Source: Alphaproteobacteria bacterium
Lineage (GTDB): Bacteria; Pseudomonadota; Alphaproteobacteria; Micropepsales; Micropepsaceae
Direction of reading: 5' to 3'
Assembly: GCA_947467345.1 (NCBI GenBank)
Contig: CANIHD010000016.1
Location: 1 to 64,000, forward strand
DNA length: 64,000 nucleotides
Shown: piece by piece, positions 34,310 to 43,645 of the stretch
Layout: each line of letters opens with the position of its first letter
Position numbering within the stretch: position 1 is the first letter of the stretch
Program-made: the position numbers and the translations under genes
Notes under the pieces: model-generated
The model's database searches: none
What the model was told of the DNA's origin: nothing
The model's input: the letters and a program-made list of their open reading frames with translations, nothing else

Positions 34310-34783
34310 CTATTCCTTGAATTGACGGCGTAGGGACGACAGGCGGTCGATGGCACCGGTCAGGCCAGGTTCGGCCTCCGGAAGCGGTTTTCGGTCGAGG
34401 CCTGGGTGGTCGGGAGGCTCCTTCGACCGGGCGATAGTGCCTGAAACCAGGCGGATGCGGCTGATCCGCCCCGAACCCATAAAGGCATTGACCCGGTTCA
34501 AAAGGGCCCGCGTCTCATGCTGCAGGAACACGGCGGCGCCGGCTTCGCAGCGCAAAGTGAGCACCGCACCTTCCGCGCCCTCCAGCAATTTCACCGGCTC
34601 GGCCACGGCGGCGACGGCCTCTCCGGCGATGTCCGGCCAACGGGTCACCAGGCTGAGGTCGGAAAACCCGGCACGCTGAAACGCAGCTGAGGCGTGGTTC
34701 AAAGCATCACCCGCAACGGCGCCGACGCGGCCACGCCGCGCCGCCGGCTCTTGCAAATTCTTGTCGTTCGCGTTCTGGCTCAT
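34310..34783 (-). CDS. DciA-like protein (DUF721)
   Basis: The product has 157 residues. The DUF721 core is FSDLSLVTRWPDIAGEAVAAVAEP, GAVLTLRCEAGAAVFLQHETRALLNRVN, then GRISRIRLVSG. DciA proteins load the replicative helicase in bacteria without DnaC; assignment of that role here is by family. The gene starts 2 bases from the divergent mutY, so the promoters must lie in the partner's coding ends. Confidence 0.8.
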   Translation of the reverse strand: MSQNANDKNLQEPAARRGRVGAVAGDALNHASAAFQRAGFSDLSLVTRWPDIAGEAVAAVAEPVKLLEGAEGAVLTLRCEAGAAVFLQHETRALLNRVNAFMGSGRISRIRLVSGTIARSKEPPDHPGLDRKPLPEAEPGLTGAIDRLSSLRRQFKE

Positions 34784-34785
34784 TC

Positions 34786-35913
34786 ATGCCGCCGAGGGTC
34801 AAATCGCATCATAGAGAGGGCGCCGCGCCTCACAAGCGCTCTCCCGCAGCGTCGCTGCTTGCCTGGTACGATTTGCATCGCCGCGAATTGCCGTGGCGCG
34901 CGAAGCCGGACGAGATCTCTGATCCATATTTTGTTTGGATGTCGGAGATCATGCTGCAGCAGACCACGGTGGCGGCGGTTGGTCCCTATTTCCGGGCCTT
35001 CACCCAGCGTTGGCCAAATCTGCAGGCCTTCGCCACCGCCAGCCAGGATGAGATTTTGGGCGCGTGGTCTGGCCTCGGCTATTACAGCCGGGCCCGCAAC
35101 ATGCACCGCGCCGCCAAAACTATTGTGGCCGAACACGGCGGAAAATTTCCCGGAAGTTCTGACGCTTTGCGGGCGCTCCCGGGTATCGGCCCGTATACGG
35201 CGGCAGCCATCGCCGCGATTGCGTTCGGCGAGCCTGTTGCAGCCATGGATGCCAACGCCGAGCGCGTCATAGCGCGGTTCTTTGCGGTGGAAGAGGCGCT
35301 GCCGAAAGCACGCCCGCATCTGGCGGCATTGGCTGCGCCGCTTGTGCCGGAAAAACGCGCCGGCGATTTTGCGCAAAGCCTGATGGATTTGGGTTCACAA
35401 ATTTGCACCACTAAGAAACCCGCCTGCGGAATTTGTCCTCTGGCAGAAGAGTGCCGCGCTTTTGCATTGGGCATAGCCGAAACCCTGCCGCGAAAGGCAG
35501 CGAAACCTTCACGGCCGCTGAAACGCGGCGCAGCTTTCGTCGCGCTTGATTCAAAAGGCGCGGTTTACGTTGTGCGGCGTCCCGAGAAGGGCCTACTGGG
35601 CGCCATGCTGCAGCCGCCGCTTGGCGAATGGAGCGAAAAATTTCCGTCGTCAAAGAGCGCGATAGAAGCCGCGCCATTTACTGGCGACTGGAGCCGAAAG
35701 CCAGGAATGGTTCGGCACGTCTTCACCCATTTCGAACTCGAAATGGAAGTCTATGTCGCTGAGTTTCGCCGCCGCCCCAACGGCGAAGGTTTTTGGCTTG
35801 CGCGCGACGAAATGAAAGCAGCGGCACTACCGACCGTCATGCGCAAGATCATCGACCACGCGCTCGACGAAGATGCGCCGCTGTTTCGCAAAGTGAATGC
35901 GGGCCGCAATTAA
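34786..35913 (+). CDS. mutY: A/G-specific adenine glycosylase
   Basis: The enzyme removes adenine mispaired with 8-oxoguanine. The 375-residue product has the catalytic E54 (WMSEIMLQQTTV), the HhH-GPD loop LPGIGPYTAAAI with D155, and the Fe-S ligands C207, C214, C217 and C223. The C-terminal NUDIX-like domain for 8-oxoG recognition starts at about 245 (AAFVALDSKGAVYVVRRPEKG), with the FTHFELEMEV strand. It ends 15 bases before the convergent ccrM. Confidence 0.95.
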   Translation: MPPRVKSHHREGAAPHKRSPAASLLAWYDLHRRELPWRAKPDEISDPYFVWMSEIMLQQTTVAAVGPYFRAFTQRWPNLQAFATASQDEILGAWSGLGYYSRARNMHRAAKTIVAEHGGKFPGSSDALRALPGIGPYTAAAIAAIAFGEPVAAMDANAERVIARFFAVEEALPKARPHLAALAAPLVPEKRAGDFAQSLMDLGSQICTTKKPACGICPLAEECRAFALGIAETLPRKAAKPSRPLKRGAAFVALDSKGAVYVVRRPEKGLLGAMLQPPLGEWSEKFPSSKSAIEAAPFTGDWSRKPGMVRHVFTHFELEMEVYVAEFRRRPNGEGFWLARDEMKAAALPTVMRKIIDHALDEDAPLFRKVNAGRN

Positions 35914-35927
35914 GCGGCCCGCAATTC

Positions 35928-37073
<1,146 letters not shown>

Positions 37074-37117
37074 TCACGCTTGGAAGAAGGGGCGCCGGTT
37101 GGAACCCCTGTTCCCAA

Positions 37118-37203
37118 GAATCGTGATTCACCGGAGTCTGTGGGTCAATAGGCGTTTTGAATCAGGGAGTTAAAAATGAGTCCCATTTGAGTCCCCATGA
37201 TTC
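37118..37203. promoter_or_regulatory. Cluster of seven GANTC sites upstream of ccrM
   Basis: GANTC occurs at 37118, 37125, 37134, 37159, 37178, 37189 and 37199. The first four lie in the 114-base rnhB-ccrM spacer; the last three lie in the 3' end of rnhB, two as a near-direct repeat of GGGACTCA. Methylation state of these sites could time ccrM transcription, as known for the leader sites of Caulobacter ccrM. Confidence 0.8.
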
Positions 37204-37808
37204 ACAGCACACAATATCTGGTAGACCGGTGCAAAAGATCTTCGGTGGTGGCGGGTGGGGCCGACCGATTTCAGGGCGGTGAGATGCTCGTCGGTGCCGT
37301 AGCCTTTGTTGGTCAGCCAGCCATAGAACGGGTGCTCATCGTGTAGAGCGCGCATCATGCGATCGCGCGTGACCTTGGCGATGATCGATGCCGCTGCAAT
37401 CGAAACTGAGCGCCCGTCGCCGCCAATCAGCGTGTCGCAGCGGCAGGGCAGGGCCGGCGCATCATTGCCGTCCACCAGCGCGAATTTTGCGGCGGTCGTC
37501 AGCGCGCGAACCGCACGCGCCATGGCGAGATGCGTCGCCTGGCGAATATTGAGAAGATCGATTTCATCGACCGAGGCTTCGCCGACGCCGACGCAAGACG
37601 TCTCCATGATCCGCACGAACGCGTCTTCGCGCGCGGCGGCAGTCATCTTTTTGGAATCGTCGAGCCCTTTGGGAATGCGCTTGCGGTCGAGAATGACGGC
37701 GGCAGCTACCACGGGCCCAGCCAATGGTCCGCGGCCAGCTTCGTCAACGCCGGCAATGGGGCCTTCGACAGTCTTCAGCCAGCGCGCTTCGTAAATGTAA
37801 TGCGGCAT
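37170..37808 (-). CDS. rnhB: Ribonuclease HII
   Basis: The product has 212 residues. The metal-binding start of the fold is IAGVDEAGRGPLAGPVVAAAV; later ligands are in FALVDGNDAPAL and SIIAKVTRDRMM. It removes RNA primers and misincorporated ribonucleotides from DNA. The last six codons overlap the GANTC cluster serving ccrM downstream. Confidence 0.95.
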   Translation of the reverse strand: MPHYIYEARWLKTVEGPIAGVDEAGRGPLAGPVVAAAVILDRKRIPKGLDDSKKMTAAAREDAFVRIMETSCVGVGEASVDEIDLLNIRQATHLAMARAVRALTTAAKFALVDGNDAPALPCRCDTLIGGDGRSVSIAAASIIAKVTRDRMMRALHDEHPFYGWLTNKGYGTDEHLTALKSVGPTRHHRRSFAPVYQILCAVNHGDSNGTHF

Positions 37809-37965
37809 AGCCGGCTCGGACTCGTCATCGCAGGGTTACGCGTTCAACCATACGCTGCTGGAGAGGGTAGGGAGCAAGGGTGGAAAGCTCCCAACTCACA
37901 GGCATGACAACCCGCTAGACCGAATCAATTTTACGTAAGTCTTCTTATCCGTGCATTGGCTGGCG

Positions 37966-39060
37966 TTAAATTGCCAAAGCGAGCTGATCGCCGACGCGCG
38001 GCGGCAGGCGGAATTGGGTGAGGTCCAGCGGTGTGCGCTTCTTGTTGAGGCCAAGGCGCCGGCACGCCATGGCAAAACGCTGCGCTATGATTTGGGCATA
38101 GGGACCGTTGCCGACCATGAGCGTGCTCCAATCGGCGTCGTAATCCTTGCCGTTACGCATGTTGCGGATAAGGCTCATCACATGTTTGGCGCGGCCGGGC
38201 TCATGGGTTTCCAGCCATTCGCGAAAGAGATCTTTGATCTCCAGCGGCAGGCGCAAAAGCACATAGCCCGCGCTTTGCGCGCCAGCTTCGGCAGCTTCAG
38301 CCAACAGAGATTCAATCTCGTCGTCGGTGAGAGCGGGAATGATCGGCGCCATCATGATTCCGGTGGGAATGCCCACCGACGACAGCACTTTGACTGTTTC
38401 CAGACGCTTGCTGGGCGTTGCCGCGCGCGGCTCCATATGGCGTGCCAGCTTGCGGTCGAGCGTCGTCACCGACAACGCCACCTTCGCCAAGCCTTGCGAC
38501 GCCATTTCTGACAAAATGTCGATGTCGCGCGCGATCAAAGCCGATTTGGTGACGATGCCGACCGGATGTTTGAACTTCAGCAGCACTTCCAAAATCGAGC
38601 GCATGATGCGGTATTCGCGCTCAATCGGCTGGTAGGGATCGGTGTTGGTGCCGATCGCAATCACTTGCGGGCGATAAGAGGGCTTGCGCAATTCGGCTTC
38701 AAGCAGTTTCGCCGCATCCGGTTTGAACAGAATCTTGCTCTCGAAATCCAAGCCGGGCGAGAGGCCGAGATAGGCGTGGGTTGGCCGCGCGAAGCAATAG
38801 ACGCAGCCATGCTCGCAGCCGCGATAGGGATTGATCGACTGGCTAAACGAGATGTCCGGCGAATTGTTGCGCGCGATGATGGTGCGCGATGCATCGCGCA
38901 TGATTTCGGTTTTGAGCGAGGGCGGCGCTTCATCGTCGCCAGTCCAGCCATCATCGAACCCGACATAGTTCAGATTGTCGTAGCGGCTGGAGGCGTTCGA
39001 GCGCGCGCCGCGCCCATTGATGCGGCGAGAATCGACGGCGGCGGTCAGGAACTCTGTCAT
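37966..39060 (-). CDS. Radical SAM protein, SplB-like (PA0069 family)
   Basis: About 364 residues from ATG 39060. The 4Fe-4S motif is CEHGCVYC in NPYRGCEHGCVYCFARPTH. Other marks are SQSINPYRG, IAIGTNTDPYQPIER and LRLPLEIKDLFREWLE. The family resembles spore photoproduct lyase but is not known to repair DNA; its reaction is open. The open frame extends upstream to 39156 into the divergent gene, and the internal ATG is preferred as the family start (the 'RINGRGA' N-terminus). Confidence 0.85.
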   Translation of the reverse strand: MTEFLTAAVDSRRINGRGARSNASSRYDNLNYVGFDDGWTGDDEAPPSLKTEIMRDASRTIIARNNSPDISFSQSINPYRGCEHGCVYCFARPTHAYLGLSPGLDFESKILFKPDAAKLLEAELRKPSYRPQVIAIGTNTDPYQPIEREYRIMRSILEVLLKFKHPVGIVTKSALIARDIDILSEMASQGLAKVALSVTTLDRKLARHMEPRAATPSKRLETVKVLSSVGIPTGIMMAPIIPALTDDEIESLLAEAAEAGAQSAGYVLLRLPLEIKDLFREWLETHEPGRAKHVMSLIRNMRNGKDYDADWSTLMVGNGPYAQIIAQRFAMACRRLGLNKKRTPLDLTQFRLPPRVGDQLALAI

Positions 39061-39158
39061 GCCCCGACTATAACGACCGAATAGAACAAAACAAGAACAT
39101 ATTTGCCGAAGGCGGCCCAGTGCGCCATTATCGACGATGAGGGCGGGGACCGACATCT

Positions 39159-39800
39159 ATGAAATTAAAGGCAGCGGTGGTGGTTTTCGCCCAACCGGCG
39201 CGGGTTGAGGGCACCCGGCTGGCGCGTCAGCTTGGCGCCGCCGATGCCGCTATGGTGCATGGCCGCCTTCTAAACAGGACCCTTAGACATTTGAGGGCTG
39301 GCGGCGTGCCAGTCGTCGTCGCCTTAGCGCCGGATGCAACCGGCTATCGCGACATCGCCGAGCGCGCGGGCGCCCAAATCATGGTCCTGCCGGATGGTGA
39401 CCCCGGCACGCGCCTCAATGCTGTTCTACGCCGCGCGAGTAGCGGTGCCATCCTGATCGATTCCGATACGCCGGGGCTCGATGCTGTGCTGGTGCGCCAC
39501 GCGGCCGAGGCGCTGGGATTATTCGACCTTGTCGTCGGGCCAAATTGGAGTGGCGGCACCTATCTGATCGGTGTGCGCGCCCCCACCTTCGCGTTTCGTC
39601 TGTTCGAGCATGTGCGGTGGAATACAAGGCATATGATCGAAGACCTTATCGAAGGCGCGCCGTCGCATTGGCGCGTCGGATTGCTGCCGGTGCTGGCCGA
39701 CGCGATGGATTCTGCAAGTCTGGGAGAACTGGCGAGCGATCACGCGCCGGCACGGCGCCGCTCGTCACGCCTTGGATTGATTGAACTGAAACGGCGCTAG
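39159..39800 (+). CDS. DUF2064 / TIGR04282-like glycosyltransferase-fold protein
   Basis: The product has 213 residues. The nucleotidyl/glycosyltransferase-A-like pattern is AAVVVFAQPARVEGTRLA at the N-terminus, then DGDPGTRLNAVLRR, ILIDSDTPGLDAVL and GGTYLIGVRAP. Members act on sugar nucleotides or polyols and are often encoded near SAM enzymes; no substrate can be named. Divergent from the radical SAM gene. Confidence 0.78.
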   Translation: MKLKAAVVVFAQPARVEGTRLARQLGAADAAMVHGRLLNRTLRHLRAGGVPVVVALAPDATGYRDIAERAGAQIMVLPDGDPGTRLNAVLRRASSGAILIDSDTPGLDAVLVRHAAEALGLFDLVVGPNWSGGTYLIGVRAPTFAFRLFEHVRWNTRHMIEDLIEGAPSHWRVGLLPVLADAMDSASLGELASDHAPARRRSSRLGLIELKRR

Positions 39801-39842
39801 CGCCGTAGGGCGAAGCTCGTCGCATTTCGGATATGATGGCCT

Positions 39843-40352
39843 ATGACAGAAGTTCTACTCGGTGCAGGCCGAATGTTCGCGAGTCACTATCAGTTTGTGG
39901 TTTGCCAGGATCCCTTCGCGGCAATCAGCGACGATTGGCACTGGGGCGACGAAAGCATGAAGCTTGGCTTCACTGGCGCCCGTCACTTTCGAATAATCGG
40001 TACGGAGGCTGATTCAAACCAACACTGGATCGAACTCGTGGCGTCAGATTACCCGCCTAATTTTGCGGAATGGCAGCGCGTGACATGCGCTCATTTCCAA
40101 ACATCCAGCGGCAACATTCACGTTATGCCGATCTTCGGGGGCGAACCTGTCATATCGGCCCATGTCAGCCATGGATATTACGCTCTTTATGTTGCCGGAC
40201 AAAATCTCGGAGTTGACCAGCATAGTCTTGGTGAGATTTCGGACACGGACTTCGCCAGTCGCAAAGACTTAGAATGGTATCGGATTTTTTTAGTTCCGGG
40301 GGCGCCTGATAAACAGGGCCGTCTCAGTGACGCGCCGATGCCCATCAAATAA
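39843..40352 (+). CDS. Hypothetical protein, possibly ComJ-like
   Basis: I do not recognise it firmly. The 169 residues are rich in aromatic residues and His, with MFASHYQFVVCQDPF, DDWHWGDESMKLGF, HWIELVASDYPPN and VSHGYYALYVAGQNLG. The layout (an SHYQF start, a central strand-rich domain and a DLEWYRIFLVPG end) is loosely like competence protein ComJ/nuclease-inhibitor folds. It has no signal peptide or membrane segment. GC is lower than in the neighbours, hinting at later acquisition. It converges on moaB with a 7-base gap. Confidence 0.55.
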   Translation: MTEVLLGAGRMFASHYQFVVCQDPFAAISDDWHWGDESMKLGFTGARHFRIIGTEADSNQHWIELVASDYPPNFAEWQRVTCAHFQTSSGNIHVMPIFGGEPVISAHVSHGYYALYVAGQNLGVDQHSLGEISDTDFASRKDLEWYRIFLVPGAPDKQGRLSDAPMPIK

Positions 40353-40359
40353 ATTCCAG

Positions 40360-40893
40360 CTAGCGCCGGTGTTCTTCCAGACGCGGCATGATGTCGACGA
40401 AATTGCAGGGCATGTGACGCGAATCCAATTGGAATTTCAGGATTCCGTCCCAGCCGTCTTTTACCGCACCAGGAGAGCCCGGCAGTGCGAAGAGATAGGT
40501 GCCGTTGGCGACGCCAGCGCAGGCGCGGCTTTGAATGGTCGAGGTTCCGATTTTGGCGAAACTGATTTGGTGAAACACAGTTGAGAAGCCGTCGATCTCC
40601 TTCTCGAACACGCTGCGGAAGGCTTCCGGCGTGACGTCGCGCCCCGTCAGTCCGGTGCCACCAGTGGAAATCACCGCATCGATTTCAGGATTGGCGATCC
40701 AGCTTTTCAATTGCGTGGCGATTTCCTTGATGTCGTCGCGCATGATGGTGCGGTCGGCAACAGTATGGCCGGCGGCTTCAATGCGCGCCGTAAGCGTGTC
40801 GCCTGACGTGTCGTCGCCGCGCGTGCGCGTATCGGAGACGGTCATGACCGCAATCCGGACCGGAATGAATTTTCGTTTTTCGTCGATGGGCAT
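40360..40893 (-). CDS. moaB: Molybdenum cofactor biosynthesis protein B
   Basis: The product has 177 residues. MoaB/MogA-fold signatures are RIAVMTVSDTRTRGDDTSGDTL, VISTGGTGLTGRDVTPEAFRSV and TYLFALPGSPGAVKDGWD. It binds molybdopterin and in some species adenylylates it. No other moa gene lies in the window. Confidence 0.9.
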   Translation of the reverse strand: MPIDEKRKFIPVRIAVMTVSDTRTRGDDTSGDTLTARIEAAGHTVADRTIMRDDIKEIATQLKSWIANPEIDAVISTGGTGLTGRDVTPEAFRSVFEKEIDGFSTVFHQISFAKIGTSTIQSRACAGVANGTYLFALPGSPGAVKDGWDGILKFQLDSRHMPCNFVDIMPRLEEHRR

Positions 40894-40928
40894 GGCGCGA
40901 GTGTAAGGCGAGGGCGTGGACGCGCCAA

Positions 40929-42674
40929 CTAGTTCTCAGCGGTGGTGGCGCTTATCGAGCGGTATTGCGGCCATTTGCCCGCGGCGAAATCGTCCAGCCC
41001 GTCCATCGGTTCACCCATATTAAGGCGATACATCCACAGATTGACCATCAGTCGCTTGATGTAATCGCGTGTTTCGGCGGTCGGGATGCTTTCGATAAAG
41101 AGGAGCGGATCGGATTTGTCGGCTTGCGCCTCGATCCAGCGCGAAAGATTGTTGGGGCCGGCATTATAGGCGGCGACCATCTCGACCAGATTGCCGTTCT
41201 GCCGCTCGAGAAGCCCGGACAGATAACGCTGCCCCAGCGTCAGATTAAAGACGGGGTCGTCTAATTTGCTTCCGTTCTTATTCGCCAGCGTCCTGTCCTT
41301 GGCGATGCCGGCTGCGGTCTGCGGCATCAATTGCATAAGCCCGCGCGCGCCGGCGCGCGAGCGCGCATCGACATCGAAGCGGCTTTCCTGACGCGCAATC
41401 GCAAACAGTACCGCGCGGTCGATGCGGAAGCCGTCTTCGGGCACGTAAGCCGGCATCGGATAGAGGCTGGTCAGGTAGACGCTGCGATGCGCCGCCGTTT
41501 CTGCGGCACGTAGTTCCAACGTCGGCAACTCAAGCGCTCGGGCAAGCGCCGCGAAGGCGGGATCCAATTCCGGCGAGATGTCGCCGAAGGCGCGTCCGAG
41601 TTCGCGCTCGGCGGCCTCGTTATCGCCCAATTGCCAAAACGCCACGGCGCGGCGCGCGGCCGGCGTCTGCATAAGGGCAGCGAAGCTTTCCGGTTCGAGC
41701 GTCGGTTCGGTCAAAGTGTGGCCCGGCGTGTTGCCGAGCAGCCGCGCTGACAGCATCCCGTAAAACGTATCCGGTTGGTACGAGGCGTTGGTGAGCAATG
41801 CGACCACGCGTTCCGGTTGGCCCGCACGGATGCGTGCGCGTGCCGCCCAGAAAGCGCCGCCGGCGATGTTGCGCGCCGATGCGCCGCTGGTCTCGATCAT
41901 CTTTTCAAAATGCGCGGCGGCAGTGTCGAATTGCCCCATGCGATAGGCGGCGAGCCCGGCAGTCCAGCGCGAAAGCGCCGCGTTGTTGGCGCTGCGTGCG
42001 ATCAAGTTTTCCGAAAGACGAAACGCATCTTCGTCGTGACCTTGAGCCAAGTAGGCGGACGCCACATAGCAGGCCAGCCGGTCGATGTCGGCTTGCGGCA
42101 GGTTCGGGCCTGCTGTCAGTTTTAGCAGCGCAGCTTCGGCATTGCCTGGATGGTCATCGCGCGCGAACGCGCGGAACTGCGCCATCAATGTTTCGGCGCG
42201 CGGTGATTTCACAGGCAGATCGACATTGATTTCGAGATCGTAGCGTTGTCCACGCCAGCGTGCCTGAACGACACCCGCCGGAGCTTTCGCCTTTTTAGGC
42301 TTCTTGTGCATCGCTAATGCGCGCACGCGGTCGGCTTCGAAATGATCGCCATATTTGCTCAGCCACGCGGCGAGTTCGGTATAAGTGCTGCTATAGCCAG
42401 GGCCGAGATAACGCTGCTGCAGAACGTATCCGACCAGCGATTTGTCGGTGAGCTTGTCGATGAGATCGTCGGCGTTGCGGAATTGTTTCTTGTCTTGCGC
42501 CGCGAAAATATCGCGATAGAGCGTGACGTCGACGTTTGCGAGAAATGACGGCGCTGCTGCACGCGGCGCAACGCGTGCAGGTGCAATACCTGAATCATTC
42601 GATTGCGCTAAGGCGAATGTCGGTGCCGCAAGCATAGCGGCAGCGCCGAGCGCGAAGATGCAGGCCAATTTCAT
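40929..42674 (-). CDS. slt: Soluble lytic murein transglycosylase
   Basis: The product has 581 residues. A signal peptide (IFALGAAAMLAAPTFALA-Q) leads to a long helical solenoid (superhelical U/L domain) and a C-terminal SLT domain. The catalytic Glu is in FAIARQESRFDVDARSRAGA, followed by GLMQLMPQTA and YNAGPNNLSRWIEA. It cleaves peptidoglycan to 1,6-anhydro-muropeptides in the periplasm, the products NagZ later trims. Confidence 0.92.
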   Translation of the reverse strand: MKLACIFALGAAAMLAAPTFALAQSNDSGIAPARVAPRAAAPSFLANVDVTLYRDIFAAQDKKQFRNADDLIDKLTDKSLVGYVLQQRYLGPGYSSTYTELAAWLSKYGDHFEADRVRALAMHKKPKKAKAPAGVVQARWRGQRYDLEINVDLPVKSPRAETLMAQFRAFARDDHPGNAEAALLKLTAGPNLPQADIDRLACYVASAYLAQGHDEDAFRLSENLIARSANNAALSRWTAGLAAYRMGQFDTAAAHFEKMIETSGASARNIAGGAFWAARARIRAGQPERVVALLTNASYQPDTFYGMLSARLLGNTPGHTLTEPTLEPESFAALMQTPAARRAVAFWQLGDNEAAERELGRAFGDISPELDPAFAALARALELPTLELRAAETAAHRSVYLTSLYPMPAYVPEDGFRIDRAVLFAIARQESRFDVDARSRAGARGLMQLMPQTAAGIAKDRTLANKNGSKLDDPVFNLTLGQRYLSGLLERQNGNLVEMVAAYNAGPNNLSRWIEAQADKSDPLLFIESIPTAETRDYIKRLMVNLWMYRLNMGEPMDGLDDFAAGKWPQYRSISATTAEN

Positions 42675-42722
42675 TCAGATGCCCCCAGATGGACGAAACC
42701 GTAACCGTCCACCGTACTCAGC

Positions 42723-43559
42723 TCAGCTAAGCCCCAATTGTTCCATCTTCTCGGCAACGGAGCAGAGATCACGCCATGCCAAGCGCTTCGCCGCAGGTTG
42801 CCGGAGCAGATAAGCAGGGTGAAGTGTGGGCAACGTCGGCACGGAACGCAAGCCGTCCCCGGAAGTGGTTTGATAAACGTCCCATTTGCCACGTAAGCGT
42901 AGGATTCCCTCGGACGTGCCGAGAACATGACGCGCCGACACAGCTCCAAGAAGAATCAAAATTTCCGGATTTATGAGTTCGATATGGCGCTGCAGGAACG
43001 GCAGGAGCGATGCTGCCTCCTCGGGAGAAGGATCGCGATTTTGCGGCGGCCGCCATGGCAGAACATTGGTGATGTAGACTTTCGTGCGGTCGAGCCCGAT
43101 GGCGGCGATCATCTGATCGAGTAATTTTGCTGCGCGGCCCACGAAAGGGATGCCTTGCGCATCTTCGTCGCGTCCGGGTGCTTCGCCGATCAGCATGATC
43201 TTCGCTGTGGGCGAGCCATCGCCGAATACGGTTTTGCTGGCGCCGCGTTTCAACTCGCCGCCGTCGAACGCTTCGAGCGCGGATTTCAATTCGGAGAGCG
43301 TACGGCAGGTGGAGGCAAGCGCGCGCGCTGCACCCGGTGCGGTGGATAGCGACACCTCCGCCGCTTGCTGGACGACATTAGGCGAGGACGGTCTAAGGTT
43401 GTGTGAGGTTTCGCGCGGAGGCTCAATGCCACGTTGCGCGGGCGGTGAGGTGGCCCGCGACAAACGGTCCACCGGCTCTTCTAAAATGGCTTCGTCAGCG
43501 CCGGCATCTATCAGCCAGCCCAGCGTCGCGAGCGCATCCTCCTTGGTAACACCGATCAT
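42723..43559 (-). CDS. Uracil-DNA glycosylase, family 4-like, without Fe-S cysteines
   Basis: About 278 residues from ATG 43559 (MIGVTKEDALATLGWLIDAG). The frame is open 20 codons further up. The catalytic core is intact: IGEAPGRDEDAQGIPFVG (124-141), ITNVLPWRPPQNR, and the C-terminal TLHPAYLLRQP with H247. The Thermus enzyme binds a 4Fe-4S cluster with four cysteines. By eye-alignment those places here are F98, G101, W169 and L185. Only two cysteines (C85, C266) remain and neither is at a ligand position. The 90-residue variable N-terminal extension is typical of alphaproteobacterial members. Confidence 0.85.
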   Translation of the reverse strand: MIGVTKEDALATLGWLIDAGADEAILEEPVDRLSRATSPPAQRGIEPPRETSHNLRPSSPNVVQQAAEVSLSTAPGAARALASTCRTLSELKSALEAFDGGELKRGASKTVFGDGSPTAKIMLIGEAPGRDEDAQGIPFVGRAAKLLDQMIAAIGLDRTKVYITNVLPWRPPQNRDPSPEEAASLLPFLQRHIELINPEILILLGAVSARHVLGTSEGILRLRGKWDVYQTTSGDGLRSVPTLPTLHPAYLLRQPAAKRLAWRDLCSVAEKMEQLGLS

Positions 43560-43645
43560 GGCGGCACTAGAGCCGAAAACGGCGCCGAGTCGAAGCCAAA
43601 CTTGCGGCGTTTGCCTCATGCCCGGGCGGGTCCCATAACTCGACC

